Program-made: the position numbers and the translations under genes
In this document: one piece after another, positions 37,617 through 45,469 of the stretch
Layout: the number at the start of each line of letters is the position of its first letter
Numbering within the stretch: the stretch's first letter is position 1
From: Alphaproteobacteria bacterium
GTDB lineage: Bacteria; Pseudomonadota; Alphaproteobacteria; JAPYRI01
Length of the DNA stretch: 54,900 nucleotides
Reading direction: 5' to 3'
Assembly: GCA_029941135.1 (NCBI GenBank)
Contig: JAPYRI010000008.1
Coordinates: 1-54,900, forward strand
Notes under the pieces: generated by a model
What the model was told of the DNA's origin: nothing
Database searches by the model: none
The model's input: the letters and a program-made list of their open reading frames with translations, nothing else

Positions 37617-38963
37617 TCATTTTTGCGCCTGTGTGCCAAACCGATTTCGGGTCAGCACCCACAACAAAATTAGACCGGGAACCGCCGCTGCCGCTGTTAG
37701 AATAAAAAAATCAACCCAACCTAAATGCTCGGCCAACAGACCCGAACTTGTCGATAACCACGTGCGCGCGGTAGCCATAAACGAGCTGAACAAAGCGTAT
37801 TGGGTGGCGGTGTAAGACAAATTGCACAGGCTGGACAAATAGGCGACGAACACGGCTGTGCCCATGCCGCTGGCCAGGTTCTCAAAGCCGATGGTCACCG
37901 CCAGCAATCCCAGGTCGGCCCCGACCAGGGCTTGCACGGCAAACATAAAATTGGACAGCAATTGTAAGATGCCGCAAACCCATAGGGATCTTATCATGCC
38001 AATGCCGTTCATGATGGCGCCGCCAATGGCGAGCCCGGCCATGGTGGCGGTAAAGCCATAGAGTTTGCTGATGTTCGCAATATCGAGTTTGGAAAATCCG
38101 ATTTCGACCAAAAACGGGTTGGTCATGACACCCGCCAAGCTGTCGCCAAATTTGTAGAGCGCAACAAACAACAAAATGAGCAGCGCCCCGGGCCGGGAAA
38201 GAAACTCGGCAAACGGCACCACCACCGCGGCATAGAACCAGCCTGCAGCCTTGGCGGTAACCCCGGTGATGTGCCTGTCTTTCAATAGCCTTTCGGCCCG
38301 CGCCCCTTGGGTGTCCGGGCTCCACTCGTCCGCTGTCTGTGGATTAGGTTCGGGCCGAAGAAGAACGGCGACGCCGCCCACAAGGACCAACCCCGCCATG
38401 ACCCCATAGGCGGCGGACCAGTTGGCAAAATAAGCGATATAGAGCGTGCCCGCGCCAGAAACCAACATTCCAATTCGATAGCCGAACACTAGCGCGGCCG
38501 CCCCGGCTGCTTGCTGGGGTTCGGTAAGTGATTCGACGCGAAACGCATCAATCACGATGTCTTGGCTGGCCGATAAAAAAGAAACCAATAGCGCCGCCAG
38601 TCCTATCTTTAAGGCGGCATCTCCAGGGTCACCTTGCCCTATTGCCAGAATTGCCGGCACCAGACAACTTTGGGTCAATAATATCCAGCCCCGCCGCTGT
38701 CCGAATAGTCGGGTTAAAAGCGGCGCGGGCAGACGATCGATCAGCGGCGCCCACAGAAATTTCAGTGCGTAGGGTGTGCCGATTGCGGCAAATAGGCCGA
38801 TCGAGGTTTTATCAACCCCCGCTTCTGACAGCCAGACGAAGAGGGTCGATGCAGTCAGCGCCAACGGCAATCCGCTGGAAAAACCGAGAAAAATAAGGGC
38901 CAGGACCGCTGGCTGCCGGTAAACAGTAAAAGCGTGGGTGAAACGCTGGAACGACAAATTCAC
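37617..38963 (-). CDS. AmpG-type muropeptide permease (MFS)
   Basis: A 448-residue MFS membrane protein with about twelve hydrophobic segments. The early motif FLGFSSGLPLALTASTLFVWLSE, then KFLWAPLIDRLP and FLSASQDIVIDAFRVE, are characteristic of AmpG, which imports GlcNAc-anhydroMurNAc peptides for cell-wall recycling. The SQDIVIDAFR motif is the strongest pointer. It is separated from pit by 135 bases. No beta-lactamase or other recycling gene is adjacent, so its role is taken to be general recycling. Confidence 0.9.
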   Translation of the reverse strand: MNLSFQRFTHAFTVYRQPAVLALIFLGFSSGLPLALTASTLFVWLSEAGVDKTSIGLFAAIGTPYALKFLWAPLIDRLPAPLLTRLFGQRRGWILLTQSCLVPAILAIGQGDPGDAALKIGLAALLVSFLSASQDIVIDAFRVESLTEPQQAAGAAALVFGYRIGMLVSGAGTLYIAYFANWSAAYGVMAGLVLVGGVAVLLRPEPNPQTADEWSPDTQGARAERLLKDRHITGVTAKAAGWFYAAVVVPFAEFLSRPGALLILLFVALYKFGDSLAGVMTNPFLVEIGFSKLDIANISKLYGFTATMAGLAIGGAIMNGIGMIRSLWVCGILQLLSNFMFAVQALVGADLGLLAVTIGFENLASGMGTAVFVAYLSSLCNLSYTATQYALFSSFMATARTWLSTSSGLLAEHLGWVDFFILTAAAAVPGLILLWVLTRNRFGTQAQK

Positions 38964-39153
38964 GCGGACGGCCCTATAGAGACGAAACAGTTGTAAAATC
39001 TTAACCGTATCCCGGCAACAATCCTAACTCGACATGATCGCGAGAGGTATTGATTTCGACTCGGACGACACCCCATCTATAGGCAAGACGCCCGGTTTGA
39101 GGACAATCCCATCACCCTGGAGCTCACAAAAAGGGGGAGATATTCGAAATTCC

Positions 39154-39220
39154 CTGTTGCAGGCCGGTATTACCTATGTTGTATAGGGCCGGTAATGGGA
39201 GTTCGCCTCCCCCGTAACAG
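39154..39220 (+). promoter_or_regulatory. Candidate structured RNA leader / direct-repeat operator of nadA
   Basis: Upstream of nadA the strand can fold into a closed element. P1 is CTGTTGC (39154-39160) with GTAACAG (39214-39220), seven pairs with one G-T. P2 is CCTAT/ATAGG (39173-39177, 39183-39187). P3 is GGGAG/CTCCC (39197-39201, 39207-39211). An alternative ATTACC/GGTAAT pairing (39169-39174, 39191-39196) excludes P2. An exact eight-base direct repeat GGCCGGTA (39162-39169 and 39187-39194) is also present. The element ends 21 bases before the nadA ATG, so control by a riboswitch or a DNA-binding regulator such as NadQ are both possible. Confidence 0.4.
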
Positions 39221-39241
39221 TGAGTCGCGCGGAAAAGTGCT

Positions 39242-40282
39242 ATGACCGATACCGCGTATGCGTCCGAGGCGGACGCAAAAAACCTTTCTTCAACTGATTT
39301 GGATTTTGATCCCTTCCTTGACTTGGAAGAAGAGATCAACAGCCTTCGGCAGGAAAAGAATGCCGTCATCCTGGCCCATGTCTACCAGGATAGCGAAATT
39401 CAGGACATCGCCGATTTCGTCGGCGACAGCCTCGATCTTTCGCGCAAAGCCGCAGCGACCGATGCGGACATCATCGTTTTTTGTGGCGTGCGGTTCATGG
39501 CCGAGGTGGCCAAGATACTCAGCCCCGGCAAGACCGTTATCTTGCCTGACCTGGAAGCCGGCTGCTCGCTCGAACAATCTTGCCCGCCGGATAAATTCCG
39601 CATCTTCCGCGAAGCCCACCCGGACCACATCGCCTTGTCCTACATAAATTGCTCGGCCGAAGTGAAGGCTTTGTCGGATATTATCGTGACCTCATCCAAT
39701 GCCGAGGCGATTATCAATCAAATTCCGAAGAGCCAGCCCATTATGTTTGCGCCGGACAAATATTTAGGCAGCTTCTTAGCCCGCAAAACCGGCCGCAACA
39801 TGGCTCTGTGGCCGGGCACTTGTGTGGTTCATGAACAATTTTCCCTGCGCGAATTGGTGCGCCTTAAAACCTTGCACCCTGAGGCACTGGTTGTCGCCCA
39901 CCCGGAATGTCCGGAAAACATTCTGCGCGAGGCCGATCACATCGGCTCGACCTCGTCGCTGACCGAGTTCGTGATCACATCGGACGCGCCTGAGTTTATT
40001 ATCGCGACCGAGCCCAAAATCATTCATCAAATGGAAAAACTCGCGCCCGGCAAAACCTTCATCGGCGCACCCGGCTCTGACGGCTGCATCGGCTGCAACA
40101 ATTGCCCGTTCATGGCCCTGAACACGCTCGAAAAGTTGTACGTTGCGCTGCGCGATCAAACGCCCGAAATTCAATTGCCCGAGAAACTTCGGGTCGCGGC
40201 TGAAAAGCCTCTGCGGCAAATGCTCGTGATGTCGCCCCTGAAGGCGGTGACCGGCACGTCGCGCCCCCGCGCGGTCGCCTGA
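39242..40282 (+). CDS. nadA: Quinolinate synthase
   Basis: NadA condenses iminoaspartate with dihydroxyacetone phosphate to quinolinate, using a 4Fe-4S cluster. The 346-residue protein has the three cluster regions: C81 (VFCGVRFMAE), C194 (WPGTCVVHE) and the GCIGCNNCPFMALNTL segment (C282/C285/C288, one of which is the third ligand). Other family motifs are HVYQDSEIQDIADFVGDSL near the N-terminus and APDKYLGSFLA. The leader is structured (see entry at 39154). It is followed 40 bases later by nadC. A nadB gene, often placed between them, is absent here. Confidence 0.97.
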   Translation: MTDTAYASEADAKNLSSTDLDFDPFLDLEEEINSLRQEKNAVILAHVYQDSEIQDIADFVGDSLDLSRKAAATDADIIVFCGVRFMAEVAKILSPGKTVILPDLEAGCSLEQSCPPDKFRIFREAHPDHIALSYINCSAEVKALSDIIVTSSNAEAIINQIPKSQPIMFAPDKYLGSFLARKTGRNMALWPGTCVVHEQFSLRELVRLKTLHPEALVVAHPECPENILREADHIGSTSSLTEFVITSDAPEFIIATEPKIIHQMEKLAPGKTFIGAPGSDGCIGCNNCPFMALNTLEKLYVALRDQTPEIQLPEKLRVAAEKPLRQMLVMSPLKAVTGTSRPRAVA

Positions 40283-40322
40283 GCAACCTCGCCGAATTCC
40301 CTCGATCAGGTTAAGCTGAGGC

Positions 40323-41162
40323 ATGGAACTCGACCCCCGATTTATTGACGACTTCGTCCGCCGAGCGCTCGCGGAAGATTTGGGTGCCCCAGGCGACATC
40401 ACGTCAGACAGCGTCATCCCGGAAGATGCACGCTTGATCGCGACCATGGCCGCGCGCGAACCGATGGTGATCGCGGGATTGCCTGCGGCCTTGGCGGTGT
40501 TTAAGGCGCTCGATCCCAATTGTCGGGTCGATGCCCACCAAAAAGACTGTGCCCAAATCGGCGCGGGCGAGATAATTGCCATCATTGACGGACTCGCCCG
40601 CGCGCTGCTTTCGGCGGAGCGCACTGCGCTCAACATCCTGCAGCACCTGTCCGGCATTGCGAGTCTGACCCACAGCTATGTGGATGAGATAGCAGGCACC
40701 GGCGCCGTATTATTGGACACCCGCAAAACCATCCCCGGCCTGCGCCACTTGCAAAAGTATGCAACCGCCGCCGGTGGCGGTCAGAACCACCGGATGGGCC
40801 TGTTTGACGGGGTGCTGATTAAGGACAACCACATCGCCGTCGCTGGCGGCGTCACAGCGGCGATCAAAGCCGCGCAGGTGGCAGGCCTCAGCGACATCCA
40901 AGTCGAGTGCGACACGCTCGATCAAATGCGCGACGCTTTGGCCGCAGGCGCGAAACGCTTGTTGCTTGATAACATGGGGCCCGATTTGCTGCGAGAGGCG
41001 GTCAGCCTCGCCGATGGCCGCGCAACCCTGGAAGCCTCGGGCGGGGTGACGCTTGACACCATTCGCGCGATCGCCGAGACCGGGGTCGATTTTATCTCGG
41101 TCGGCCGCCTTACCCAATCGGCACCGGCGATTGATATCGGCCTCGATTACGCAGGAATGTAA
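40323..41162 (+). CDS. nadC: Nicotinate-nucleotide pyrophosphorylase (quinolinate phosphoribosyltransferase)
   Basis: NadC turns quinolinate and PRPP into nicotinate mononucleotide, the step after NadA. The 279-residue protein shows EDLGAPGDITSD near the start, SAERTALNILQHLSGIAS, LLDTRKTIPGLRHLQKYA and GGGQNHRMGLFDGVLIKDNH, all diagnostic substrate-site motifs, and a C-terminal barrel with EASGGVTLDTIRAIAETGVD. It lies 40 bases after nadA and 29 bases before the SDR gene on the same strand, so a nadA-nadC-SDR transcript is likely. Confidence 0.97.
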   Translation: MELDPRFIDDFVRRALAEDLGAPGDITSDSVIPEDARLIATMAAREPMVIAGLPAALAVFKALDPNCRVDAHQKDCAQIGAGEIIAIIDGLARALLSAERTALNILQHLSGIASLTHSYVDEIAGTGAVLLDTRKTIPGLRHLQKYATAAGGGQNHRMGLFDGVLIKDNHIAVAGGVTAAIKAAQVAGLSDIQVECDTLDQMRDALAAGAKRLLLDNMGPDLLREAVSLADGRATLEASGGVTLDTIRAIAETGVDFISVGRLTQSAPAIDIGLDYAGM

Positions 41163-41191
41163 CTCAAGAAGAAAATGCCACGGAGGGCGCG

Positions 41192-41899
41192 ATGAAAGAA
41201 GAAGGCGGGGTGTGTTTGATCACCGGAGTGGGCCCGGGTACCGGAGCAGCCATGGCGCGGCGGTTTGCCGAAGGGGGTTATCGGGTCGCCATGCTGGCCC
41301 GCGACCAGGAGCGCCTGGATAAACTCGAAAAAGAGATCCCCAATAGCCGCGGTTTTGTCTGCGACGTGGCGGACACAGACGGGTTCATTGCGACCCTCGC
41401 CCGGGTAAAAGCTGAGATGGGGGCGCCCAAAATCGCCATCCACAACGCGGTCAGAGGTACCTTCGGCACGTTTCTCGAAATTGATCCCAAGGATTTAGAG
41501 CTTAATTTTTGCATTAACGCGATGGCGTTTCTTCACCTCGCGCAAACCGTAGTGCCAGATATGATCGTTGCGAGCGAGGGTGTGTTGTTAATGACCGGTA
41601 ACACCTCGGCCTATCGCGGCAAACCCACGTTCGCCGGCTTCGCACCGACCAAAGCCGCGCAACGTATCTTGGCCGAAGCCATCGCCCGCGATGCCGGGCC
41701 GAAAGGTGTGCATGTGGCGTTCGTTGCTATCGACGCGGTCATCGACCTGCCGTGGACACGCAAAATGTTCGGCGAAAAGCCCGACGATTATTACTGCCAA
41801 CCGGCCGACATCGCCGAAGAGTGCTTTCGCGTCGCCCACCAGGCCAAATCCGCCTGGTCGTTCGAATCGGTCATCCGCCCCCACGGCGAGTTTTGGTAG
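41192..41899 (+). CDS. Short-chain dehydrogenase/reductase-fold protein with atypical active site
   Basis: A 235-residue Rossmann-fold SDR-like protein. The dinucleotide motif is TGVGPGTGAAMARRF near residue 10, close to the TGxxxGxG pattern. The usual YxxxK catalytic pair reads F-A-P-T-K (in TFAGFAPTKAAQ), so the tyrosine is replaced by phenylalanine while the lysine remains. The stretch GPKGVHVAFVAIDAVID matches a subgroup of SDR-like proteins with this substitution. The GGAGG ribosome site is five bases before the ATG. Its link with NAD synthesis is positional only. Function is unknown. Confidence 0.85.
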   Translation: MKEEGGVCLITGVGPGTGAAMARRFAEGGYRVAMLARDQERLDKLEKEIPNSRGFVCDVADTDGFIATLARVKAEMGAPKIAIHNAVRGTFGTFLEIDPKDLELNFCINAMAFLHLAQTVVPDMIVASEGVLLMTGNTSAYRGKPTFAGFAPTKAAQRILAEAIARDAGPKGVHVAFVAIDAVIDLPWTRKMFGEKPDDYYCQPADIAEECFRVAHQAKSAWSFESVIRPHGEFW

Positions 41900-41918
41900 G
41901 GGGCCTACTCAAAGTTTC

Positions 41919-42236
41919 CTACCCCGGCATCACAACCGTATTGACCGCCACGCCGTTCACCACCGCGCAGGTATATAGATACGGGACCACCGTGCCATCA
42001 GCGCCTTTGAGCTTCACTTGGCCGCTAATTTTCCGGCTGTAGGGTGTTGAGGTAACCTCCGGAATGCCGATTTGTTCGGCTTTTTCAGGGAATTTCGATT
42101 GGGCGTAGACGCTCGATAAACAGGTGTTCACATCCGCCTGTTCTTTTTCTGCCGCCAAATTTTGTTCTGAAGATGGTTTGTCGCAAGAAGCTAACATCGC
42201 AACGAGCCCCAAACCGACGACACATGACCTGATCAT
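41919..42236 (-). CDS. Small predicted lipoprotein, function unknown
   Basis: A 105-residue protein starting at ATG 42234-42236, preceded by GGGAGG six bases away. The signal MIRSCVVGLGLVAMLASC ends in a lipobox-like LASC, so the mature protein would begin at cysteine 18 and be lipid-anchored. The mature part is polar and has two further cysteines (NTCLSSVY and YLYTCAVVNG) that could form a disulfide. An open frame starting at 42287 is rejected because it overlaps pyrF and lacks a ribosome site. I do not recognise the family. It is convergent with the SDR gene and downstream of pyrF. Confidence 0.7.
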   Translation of the reverse strand: MIRSCVVGLGLVAMLASCDKPSSEQNLAAEKEQADVNTCLSSVYAQSKFPEKAEQIGIPEVTSTPYSRKISGQVKLKGADGTVVPYLYTCAVVNGVAVNTVVMPG

Positions 42237-42283
42237 ACTTGCCTCCCTACGCCCCCCAAAACAGGACTCAAGCAGGCTTGGGG

Positions 42284-43030
42284 TCAAGAATCAAATAATT
42301 TGGCGATCCGGGCCTGATGTTCCTCGGCGGCTTTCTTGGGGTCGTCCGCGTTTCTGATCGGACGGCCAACGACGATATAGTCGGCGCCGTTCAAGAAAGC
42401 TTCTTCTACGTCCACTGTGCGTTTTTGGTCGTCTACTTCCCGGTTGAGCCCAGGACGAATGCCCGGCGACACAATCAAAAAATTATCACCCAGATCTTTT
42501 CGCAGCCGTGGTGCTTCTATGCCTGAAGATATGACCCCGTCACAGCCAAGTTCCATGGCTCGTTTGGCGCGCGAGAGAACGAGATCGGCGATATCAACTT
42601 GAAATCCCAGGTCGTCCATGTCGCCTTGATCCAGGCTGGTGAGGGCTGTCACGGCGAGGATTTTCAATCCGCTTTTTTCCTTCGCCGCAGCTTCCAACAT
42701 GGCGTCATTGCCATGAACTGTCGCAAACGATGCGCCGTGCTTTTTCAGCTGCCGCACCGCAGAACCGACCGTGGCAGGAACATCAAAAAATTTGAGATCG
42801 ACAAATATCTTTTTGCCCTTATTGCGCAATCTCTCGACCAGCTCGAAATATCCGCCGGCCATAAACAGCTCAAGTCCAAGCTTGCAAAACACCACCGTGT
42901 CACCAAGCAGATCGACAAAGTTTTCAGCCTCTTCCGTGCTCGGGAAATCAAGCGCAACAATCAGCCGCTCGTTGACCGGGATATTTTTAGTGGAGAGAAA
43001 GTTTGGCGTCCCTACTGTCTCTGAAGTCAT
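42284..43030 (-). CDS. pyrF: Orotidine 5'-phosphate decarboxylase
   Basis: PyrF makes UMP, the last step of de novo pyrimidine synthesis. The 248-residue protein has the active-site motif VDLKFFDVPATV (D-x-K-x-x-D) and ends with SPGIRPG and GADYIVVGRPIRNADDP, the phosphate-binding loop. An N-terminal extension of about 20 residues precedes the barrel start RLIVALDFPS. A weak ribosome site precedes the ATG. The gene lies between a lipoprotein gene and the comM remnant, with no other pyr gene nearby. Confidence 0.97.
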   Translation of the reverse strand: MTSETVGTPNFLSTKNIPVNERLIVALDFPSTEEAENFVDLLGDTVVFCKLGLELFMAGGYFELVERLRNKGKKIFVDLKFFDVPATVGSAVRQLKKHGASFATVHGNDAMLEAAAKEKSGLKILAVTALTSLDQGDMDDLGFQVDIADLVLSRAKRAMELGCDGVISSGIEAPRLRKDLGDNFLIVSPGIRPGLNREVDDQKRTVDVEEAFLNGADYIVVGRPIRNADDPKKAAEEHQARIAKLFDS

Positions 43031-43128
43031 GCTGGTGCTTTTATTCCCTGTTCAGAGGCCATGCCGCCCCGCACTCCACTTCTACCACAAAACGATTTGG
43101 CTTTGGATGGCAGAAACGTGATGCGCAG

Positions 43129-43326
43129 CTACCCCGGCAGATCGACTCGGCGGCAGCTAAGGGCCTCCGCAATATGTGTGCGGCGAACACCGTCGGCGCA
43201 TTCCAAGTCGGCCAGGGTGCGGGCGGGGTCAGCCAGATGTCCGCAGCGGCAGGGGATCATAGTGGCAACAAGCTGCACGCACGCGGGATAGGTCACTCCT
43301 CCCCACAGACTCTCGACCCAGTGCAC
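43129..43326 (-). pseudogene. comM: Decayed fragment of comM/yifB (Mg-chelatase-like AAA+ protein)
   Basis: A 65-codon frame without a normal start encodes two pieces of ComM joined together. The middle piece YPACVQLVATMIPCRCGHLAD resembles the conserved VQLVAAMNPCRCG zinc-like region of ComM. It is followed directly by the C-terminal ARTLADLECADGVRRTHIAE, which resembles the end of the protein. The roughly 130 residues that normally separate these motifs, and the whole N-terminal AAA+ part, are absent. ComM beside gshB is conserved in Alphaproteobacteria, so this is very likely a remnant left by deletions. The rest of 43031-43381 shows no other gene. ComM helps recombination during natural transformation. 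Confidence 0.8.
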
Positions 43327-43381
43327 AGACAGGGGAGCCTAGCAAGAACGAAACAGGAACTAAAGGGTTGTCTTGTGCGGT

Positions 43382-44335
43382 TCAGTTTGCCCGCTCAGCG
43401 CAGCGGCGGTCGATCGCGTCCCACAGGAGGCTCGCGATATCGGTGCCGCTCAATCGATCAATCTCTTGAATGCCGGTGGGGGAGGTGACGTTAATCTCGG
43501 TTAAATAGTCGCCGATCACATCGATACCGACAAACACCAGGCCCTTTTCCCGCAATGTGGGCCCGATGGCGGCACAAATTTCGCGCTCACGCGCGGTGAG
43601 CTCCGTCGCCTGCGCAAGGCCGCCAGCGTGAAAGTTTGACCGCGCCTCACCAGCTTGTGGAATGCGGCTCACCCCGCCCGCTGGTTCGCCATCGACAAGA
43701 ATGATGCGCTTATCGCCAGCGCGCACCTCGGGCAGATAGCGCTGAACGATCATTGGCTCGCGATAATTTTCCAAGAACATCTCAACCAAGGAATTGAGAT
43801 TCTCATCGTCAGGCTTGATGTGAAAAACGCCCGCGCCACCGTTGCCATAGAGAGGCTTCACGATGATGTCCTTATGGCGCGCACGAAAGTCGGCGACATC
43901 ATCCGGGTTGTGGGTGATGAGCGTCTCCGGCATGAGGTCGGGAAAGTGGGTCACAAACATTTTTTCGGGTGCGTTCCGCACCTCGACGGGGTCGTTCACC
44001 ACCAGGGTGTCCCCGGTCACATGTTCCAACAGGTGCGTTGCCGTGATGTAGCCCATGTCAAACGGCGGGTCCTGTCGCATCAGCACCACGTCGGTGTCCC
44101 GTAAATCAAGCTTGGTGCGCGCGCCCACTGTAAAGAAATCGCCCGCCACCCGCTGCACTTCAAGCGTCCGCGCCATCGCCACAACCCGGCCTTCGCGGAA
44201 GCTCAAATCCGTCGGCAGATAGTAACTTAAACGATACCCGCGCCTTTGGGCTTCGAGCGCCAGCGCAAACGTGCTATCGGCATTGATATCGACCGTTTCG
44301 ATCCGGTCCATCTGGATGGCGACGTGAAGGCTCAT
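43382..44335 (-). CDS. gshB: Glutathione synthetase
   Basis: GshB ligates glycine to gamma-glutamylcysteine. The 317-residue protein has an N-terminal substrate domain ([21 protein letters not shown]) and an ATP-grasp domain with [39 protein letters not shown] and a C-terminal [21 protein letters not shown] that holds Mg ligands. The stop is close to the comM remnant and the start is 45 bases after the BON-domain gene. gshB next to comM and yraN/rsmI is a conserved alphaproteobacterial arrangement. Confidence 0.97.
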   Translation of the reverse strand: MSLHVAIQMDRIETVDINADSTFALALEAQRRGYRLSYYLPTDLSFREGRVVAMARTLEVQRVAGDFFTVGARTKLDLRDTDVVLMRQDPPFDMGYITATHLLEHVTGDTLVVNDPVEVRNAPEKMFVTHFPDLMPETLITHNPDDVADFRARHKDIIVKPLYGNGGAGVFHIKPDDENLNSLVEMFLENYREPMIVQRYLPEVRAGDKRIILVDGEPAGGVSRIPQAGEARSNFHAGGLAQATELTAREREICAAIGPTLREKGLVFVGIDVIGDYLTEINVTSPTGIQEIDRLSGTDIASLLWDAIDRRCAERAN

Positions 44336-44380
44336 GGCAAATCGATTTCCTGATGACCAGAAAGTGACGAACAGCCGCGC

Positions 44381-45010
44381 CTAATGGCGGCGCGGGTCGT
44401 CCTTGTAACGGACGTGACTCACAACTTCGGCGACATCTCCGATATTGCGGGCATGTTCGGTCACCCGCTTAAGTTCGGTCGCGTCTTGCGCCACGCCTAG
44501 GAGATACACCACCGCATTTACGGTTTCGATGGTGTAGTTGATGCCTGCAATTTTCGAATCGCCCAACATCTTCGTCCGCAGCTTGGTGGTGATCCAAGCA
44601 TCCTTGGTGTAGTTGATGATGCCACTTTTGTCGGTCACTTGAATTTCGTTCAACACTTCTGCGACACCATTGGTATCCCAAGCAATGCGTGCTGCCGCGA
44701 CCCGATCTTCTGTCTTGCGAACGACCCCGGTCAGCAGCACCCTGCCTTCGTCCACTTCGGTTGCGACATTGAGAAACAGTTTGCCCGAGTGGTCGATCAT
44801 TTTGCCCTGGACGGCAATCTGAATGGCGCTGTCGTCTAGGGCGGACCCGACCGAACGTTCTTGTACGACGGTAACCCCGGTGGTCGCGCCGGCGCCAAAT
44901 AGTGCCGCCACACAGCCCCCAAGGTTTACCGATAAAAGGGCCACCCCCGCCACCAACGGCACACGCATGCGGGCAGGTAAATGAAAAACACTCAACGCAA
45001 CTGACTTCAT
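44381..45010 (-). CDS. BON-domain outer-membrane lipoprotein (DolP-like)
   Basis: A 209-residue lipoprotein. The signal MKSVALSVFHL... ends in VNLGGC, a lipobox, so the mature protein is lipid-anchored. Two BON domains follow (about 65-130 and 135-205), with VLLTGVVRKTEDRVAAARIAW and NAVVYLLGVAQDATELKRV typical of the fold. Homologous DolP (YraP) supports outer-membrane integrity and BamA activity in E. coli, and in both cases the gene lies near yraN, rsmI and lppC. The second ATG (45008-45010) is preferred, since AAGG lies nine bases upstream; an ATG three codons earlier sits directly on that site. Confidence 0.9.
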   Translation of the reverse strand: MKSVALSVFHLPARMRVPLVAGVALLSVNLGGCVAALFGAGATTGVTVVQERSVGSALDDSAIQIAVQGKMIDHSGKLFLNVATEVDEGRVLLTGVVRKTEDRVAAARIAWDTNGVAEVLNEIQVTDKSGIINYTKDAWITTKLRTKMLGDSKIAGINYTIETVNAVVYLLGVAQDATELKRVTEHARNIGDVAEVVSHVRYKDDPRRH

Positions 45011-45109
45011 GGAACTCATCCTTTTAAGGGTTTGCTTCTAAGGATTGGCTATTCGGTATTGGCACACTACACCGCCTTCCGGGCGATTGGTTCTTTAAAC
45101 TCGACCGAC

Positions 45110-45469
45110 TTACTGCCCCCACGCGTTCATTATATGGATTGGAAGCCGCCAAGGCACCACCAACATGACATCAAATCGAATATCTGTATTTTCCGCTGCG
45201 GGTAAAGTTGCCAGCAAGTACTCAGCCGCGCGGGTGATGCGCTGACGCTGGCGGGATCCGAGCGCGTCAGCGACCGCGGCCCGGCTTGCCCGAGCCTTCA
45301 CTTCAGTGACCGCAAGGGTGTGGCCCCGGCGGGCCACAATATCGACTTCCCCGACCGGTGTGCGGCAATCCCGCAATAATATTCGGTAGCCTTTGAGGCG
45401 CAAGACGCCGACGCACAACAGCTCGACCCAGCGGCCGCTGCGAATGGCGCGTCGCCGGTCTCGGCTCAT
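45110..45469 (-). CDS. YraN family (UPF0102) nuclease-fold protein
   Basis: A 119-residue protein with the UPF0102 pattern: GRWVELLCVGVLRLKGY, CRTPVGEVDIVARRG, LAVTEVKARAS and a C-terminal RITRAAEYLL. The E-x-D-x-V and E-V-K residues match the restriction-nuclease-like core (D...ExK). The biological role is unresolved. The gene overlaps rsmI by four bases (ATGA), as in many genomes, so the two are probably translated together. Confidence 0.93.
   Translation of the reverse strand: MSRDRRRAIRSGRWVELLCVGVLRLKGYRILLRDCRTPVGEVDIVARRGHTLAVTEVKARASRAAVADALGSRQRQRITRAAEYLLATLPAAENTDIRFDVMLVVPWRLPIHIMNAWGQ

Noticed and set aside
39154-39220. Assignment of the nadA leader to the known NAD-I riboswitch
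   Set aside because: The conserved core sequence I recall for that class is not present; only the position is similar.
43003-43488. Plus-strand frames across the pyrF-gshB gap
   Set aside because: They run antisense to the comM remnant and gshB and show no protein pattern, whereas the minus strand has clear ComM motifs.
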